64,000 nucleotides of DNA from the NCBI GenBank assembly GCA_033030425.1, contig JAUFSD010000008.1, positions 372,001-436,000 on the forward strand. Direction: 5' to 3'. The notes under the pieces were generated by a model. It ran no database searches and was not told the DNA's origin. It saw only the letters and a program-made list of their open reading frames with translations. Numbering within the stretch: position 1 is the first letter of the stretch; every line of letters starts with the position of its first letter. The position numbers were made by a program, and so were the translations under genes. Origin of the DNA: Verpa conica. Its lineage: Eukaryota; Ascomycota; Pezizomycetes; Pezizales; Morchellaceae. Of the stretch, positions 59,555 through 64,000 are shown piece after piece.

Positions 59555-59898
59555 TCAATTTTTGTGTATAATGGAAGCAGGTTTCCAACTTTGTCCTATT
59601 TTCCTAATCTCGGACCACGCTAAGGAGACCAATGAAGCTCTTTTCCTTGGAAAAAGAATACAGGCCAGGGGTTTGCATTGAGAACGAGTCAAACGTCCCT
59701 GTTATCAAATATCTAAAGCCAAATACTTAGCTGCCCAAGATGTATATGTGCTAATTTCCTTGTCATGCCCTATTTTTAAAATAATAAATAAAAATACTCT
59801 TATAAGTACCTTAAATCATAGCCATAGTAACCCCACCCCCATCTATATACAACCAACCAAATGTATTTGGTTCAGATAAGAGTGACAAAAAATCAAGT
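59555..59898. other. Intergenic between convergent CGI121 and the mannosidase gene
   Basis: 344 AT-rich bases. Nothing recognised. Confidence 0.5.
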
Positions 59899-62800
59899 CT
59901 ACAACGAAGGGCGTGGACGCCTAAGAGGATGCGCTTCTGTATTTCTAAACGCACTAGAGTAAGTACCATATAAAAATAAGATTAGGGGCTTAAAACATAC
60001 AGAACATAATCATCCAAGGATATCAGGTCTGGCTCGCTGAACAAAAGATAATAATACCTTGAAAATCCAATTTTTAGTACTATTCGTTGTGGGGACAGAG
60101 GTCTACATACTTGAGAGTCTCGGCAGGGAAGAAAGATTCCATCGAGTCTAGCTGAGAAAAAATTGGGTCTGATGGGCTTCTGGTCACATCTACAAACCAA
60201 TAATATTAGTAGGCTCTTCGCTTTTCCACTTGACTAGCAAATTTTTACCATTTATTGCTGAATAGGCGGAATCTGTTCGCGTTGCTTTTTCGAGGCTTTG
60301 GAACATCCTCCATCCTTTGTCCTGCCAAGTTGAATCTGCTGTAATCCGGTACCTAAGTCGCAGGAAAGCGTAAGCAGCCATGTATATCTTTTGTAATGCT
60401 AAAGGGTTTCATACATTATGAAGACAGACTCGATGGCCTCTGGTCGCAATATGTACCTATAAAGTGTTAACAGAAAGGCTAGAAGCGTAACAGTTTTATC
60501 CTTTATAATACCTCCTATCCATGACCCTAGTGAATCCAGTTGGAAGGGCTTCATCTTCAATCATTTGCTTCGCAATTTCCGCAAGAGTTGTCGGGTGCTC
60601 CTTTGGAACCGCATTAGGGTCAATGCCTAGAAGACGCTCTTTCTCTACGGGAGATGGCACATCTCTCTTGCTATGTGCTGATCCCTCTGTTTTCTTTTTG
60701 GGTAGCCTGTATTTTGGTACCAGTTGCTCGTAATACTGTGTTTCGTTGAATTTACAATTTTCTGCATCTTGACAGTATGCAGTTTTGAAGCTTTCTGGCA
60801 TAATGCCACTCTCGAACGAGAAGTAGGCCCAAACACACCCGTCTGTAAGCTTGGCACCAATTTCGAGATCAGCCTCGCGGTTAAGTGCTCTTGCACCAAG
60901 AGCCAACATTCCGCCCGTGAAACAAGTCTATTATAAAAATTAGTAATTATATCGCCAATGGGATGTGAAGGTTATTACCAAATGACCACTGTCAGTATCA
61001 AAGCTAATTTCACCAGCATTGTTCACATAAACATTACCTGAAAGAAGAACATCTGGGTCCTTATCTGCAAGAGGTCGGTAGAATAGGTATTTCTTGGCCA
61101 AATCGATGGAATCTTCGTACATTCTTTTATACTGATCCGATGCACCACCGAGAAGCACATATTCCTGTTTATTAAAAATGTTAGATGATGATATGGTCAG
61201 CATATTTAGGAACCTACTTTAATTAGATACTCATATAAAGAATCCGCCATACCACCCAGGGTGAATTTCTGTTCTCGCTGAAAGCCTGCTCTTGTCAATC
61301 CTTGAGGTACGCAAGATGGCGAAGTTTTTGGTTGTGCAGCAACAGTGCTAGTAGAAGTAAAAGCCAATTTAGCCCCAACAGCATCGGATCTTCCGGACCC
61401 TTCTTCTCCTTCGTGATGGATCTTTCCGCTCTGTGCCTCTTTTGTCAACCCAGGTGGTGGCCCAGCAGCTGCCTTAGCTGCCGCTGCGATTTTCTCCTGT
61501 CTCTCTTTTTCACTTTCCGACAAGATCTTTCCGGTCTGTAGCTCTCCTAGCCAATCCGGTTCCTGAACTTGGGGTACCTGCCTCTTTTCAGGCTTATGAA
61601 CAGGCGAGGACACCATCTGATTCACGCTAGTATCATCTGAAAAGATGCCATTCGGTGGTTGAGGGACTGGAGACGGTGTTTTCTTCTCCGGAATAGGAAC
61701 CTTTACCACATGACACCCTGAAGCATCCATAGTTAATGGCCACATGCCGGGGAGATCTGTTTTGGGTTGGAACTCCTCCAATGCATCTGTGATCCGCTGA
61801 ACCGCATCGTAATAGCTGTTATTTCCCGTGATCTGAGCTAGGCGTGTAAACTCAACGGTAAGAGATCCGAGCTCTGCTGAGACAACTCGGATATCCGCAC
61901 GAGTTTGTTTCTTAACTTGCACTCTGCTTCAACTTCAGCATTATATCACCGAATAAATGAACCTAGGGAAAGACGTACGGTCTCCATCCCCAGTATAGGA
62001 CAGGCATGCGGTTTGGAGTGTCGAAGATACCATAAAGCATATCAGCTAATTCAATAGCCTTGTCAAGCAAGATCTGATGCTTTTCGCCAGAGACATCATA
62101 TGCCCCTATCAGGCCCCCGAGGTACCTGATAACCGTCTCAAAAACAGGAATTGTTTGCATGGGTGTGGTAGTGAAATCGATTTTGCCTGTCGCTTCAACA
62201 GCCTCCAAAAACTCGTCTTCGAGTCCCATGATCCACAAAGTGTCGAGAGAATCTACCAAGGTTGCCCCCCAACCGCCGAAAGGATCCTTATAAGACTTAC
62301 TCATAGGCATGATCTCATCGTGACCCCAAGCATACGCCCTGTAACCCTTCCATGCATGCTTCATAGCGTCCCTGACAGCATCCTGCCTTTCAACACGTAC
62401 TTTGCGCTTGGTATCACTCTCTTTGGCAAATGAAGCTTGTATCTGGGGAAGCTCCTTATATTTTTTAGGCAATGGGATGATTGATTCTTTAGGTATGGGG
62501 TAATGCTCTGGAGATTTCTCCCAGTGCCCATGCTTTGGAGGGGAAGCATTGGGCTTCTCGATGAGGGGAGTCTCCGCCTTCTTTGGTACATCTGCGGGCT
62601 CCGGTAATGGTGTATTCACAGTATCCGCAGGTTTCGGCGGGGATTCTTTGTCCGCAGGTGGAGGTTTTTTCTGAGGCTCAGAAGGTCGAGGGGTCGGTTT
62701 CTCTATGGGTGGGATTTCAGGTGGTGAGATTGGAGTTTCGACTTCGGCTATTGGCTGCTGTACATCTTGTGTATTGGGCTTCGATACTGTAGCTGTATAT

Positions 62801-62931
62801 TCCCTCAACTTTTCGACAGAGAATGCATTGGTGGTATCACCGAAAGAGTAGAAATGAGAAAACACGATGATCGCGATAACGGCAAAGAGAACCAGGGATC
62901 TATAGCGTCTAAGACGCACTATTCCCAACAT
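59899..62931 (-). CDS. Class I alpha-1,2-mannosidase (GH47), type II membrane protein with a long insertion
   Basis: Nine exons on the minus strand (62931–61979, 61923–61218, 61164–60979, 60927–60512, 60456–60415, 60352–60249, 60189–60111, 60057–60001, 59944–59899) encode about 862 residues. GH47 enzymes trim Man9GlcNAc2 in the ER or Golgi. A membrane anchor ([19 protein letters not shown]) follows a short basic tail; a Pro/Lys-rich stem runs to about residue 160. Catalytic-domain blocks are [73 protein letters not shown] and the calcium-site [17 protein letters not shown] is the Golgi/Penicillium-type form, not the ER-type MDHLVCF. A Pro/Ala/Lys-rich insertion of about 130 residues (from roughly residue 380) interrupts the catalytic domain. 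All eight introns are in phase. Confidence 0.9.
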
Positions 62932-64000
62932 ATTGGGCCACTCTGCGACGTTGAGGACGCGTAAGCAGTAATAGTACTATTTGGTGAGGAGGTGATAAAT
63001 AGCGGCCGTCCTCGTTCTTGTTGTCGGTGTCGTGGGCTTGAAGGTGAAGTCGACGACAATAGTCACGGCTCACTCAAGAGTACAGCGGATAAGGGGGCAC
63101 AGACACCAGCCTATCCCACTGGAGGATAATCCTCTTGGCCCTTGGCACCATTCAGTGCCGATGAGTATACCTACAGCATGGATTTTCGTTGGTAATCTTA
63201 TTCTCTGGGGGAATACTTCCGTCTAGTCCCCGCATCCCTCTCTCCCACCCGGTGGCCGCTTCGCGGCACCACTGGTATACCTAGGCGTTGAAAGGATCTG
63301 TATAAATTGACCTGGGCGTATGCACGGAATTAGGTTTGTCAAAAGAAAAACCTGATATCACAAAAGGTTTGCGCTCATTCCAGCAGTTGAATAGCTACAA
63401 ATATTGTTGTTACCCGACTTTAGTATCTTCATTTAGGGCATCGCGTAGGATCCGGGTGCACTAATTAAGGGGTGGTTTAAAAGGAGGATAAATAGCGGCA
63501 CATAAATCCCCGAGATGTGGCGATCTCGGAAGTGCATACGCCAGAACCCGCGACAAAGCAGATAGTTATCCTAACCACGGTATAGCGGCTGGAGTCAAGA
63601 AGGGCCTATAGATTATGGCGTTCTTTGCTTGTGCAACACCCTTCTCCACACACTCCAATTGGACACCGTTCTATCAATGTTTTTTGGCTGCGGTCGACTG
63701 GCTATGTAATTCTGAACTTATCTACTACATGTACCTCCTGGTACGCTTATATTATACATAGAGGGCATAATCATCCTAAACAGAAGTAATTATATGCATG
63801 TATACTGAAGGCTCAGTACTACTCTTCATAATCCTCCACAATAAAGATGGATGTTAGCCAGTTTGATAGGTCCGGTTACCTACAACGACCTACCTATTCA
63901 TAAGGATGCTGCTATTGCTAGAACCTTGTCTTTAATCAATACGACTCAAAGCATATCACCGCCAATTCTTTTTTTAGAATTTTTATACCTTGATTCCTAT
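62932..64000. other. Intergenic to window end
   Basis: Upstream region of the mannosidase and beyond. No gene or RNA recognised; short frames lack domains. Confidence 0.45.

Overview
This window is a piece of a filamentous ascomycete nuclear genome (Pezizomycotina). The evidence is genes with many short GT–AG introns (about 45–90 bp), pyrimidine-rich 5' leaders, unlinked genes on both strands, and typical fungal families: Inp1, Ldb17/Dip1, Cgi121, Bud20, Swi1 and a fungal-type annexin. AT-rich gene-poor stretches, at about 3.4–8.6 kb and 22.7–24.9 kb, alternate with gene-dense housekeeping stretches. I cannot fix the order or genus from sequence alone.

Layout. 1–3.4 kb: 3' end of dihydrolipoamide dehydrogenase, then the peroxisome-inheritance protein INP1. 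3.4–8.6 kb: an AT-rich island with a 40-bp-arm hairpin repeat, a decayed reading frame, a tRNA-Thr(AGU) and a multi-exon Cu-only superoxide dismutase-like gene that looks broken. 8.6–16 kb: RPL6, an LRR-like protein, a small unknown, the deubiquitinase OTU1 and a three-exon BUD20. 16.5–22.7 kb: mitochondrial aconitase, pyrroline-5-carboxylate reductase and a rhomboid protease. 22.7–25.7 kb: a second AT-rich island with a 107-bp inverted repeat and a pseudogene with one nonsense codon and one frameshift. 26–46 kb: Ldb17/Dip1, an oxysterol-binding protein, MSH2, a kinesin-10, eIF3e, mitochondrial ribosomal protein mL49 and SWI1. 45–50 kb: a long gene-poor block with simple repeats. 50–63 kb: glycogen branching enzyme, a small RVxF-motif protein, an annexin, a polyadenylated retro-insertion with target-site duplication, the KEOPS subunit CGI121 and a GH47 mannosidase. 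63–64 kb: nothing recognised.

Functionally this is mainly core metabolism and cell biology, not a cluster. Aconitase and LPD1 act in mitochondrial carbon metabolism; eIF3e, RPL6, BUD20, mL49, CGI121 and the tRNA in translation; MSH2, the kinesin and SWI1 in genome maintenance and chromatin. I found no secondary-metabolite cluster, CRISPR array or phage-like element. The items most worth a second look are the retro-insertion at 58.1–58.7 kb, the two pseudogenes in the AT-rich islands, and the two inverted repeats.
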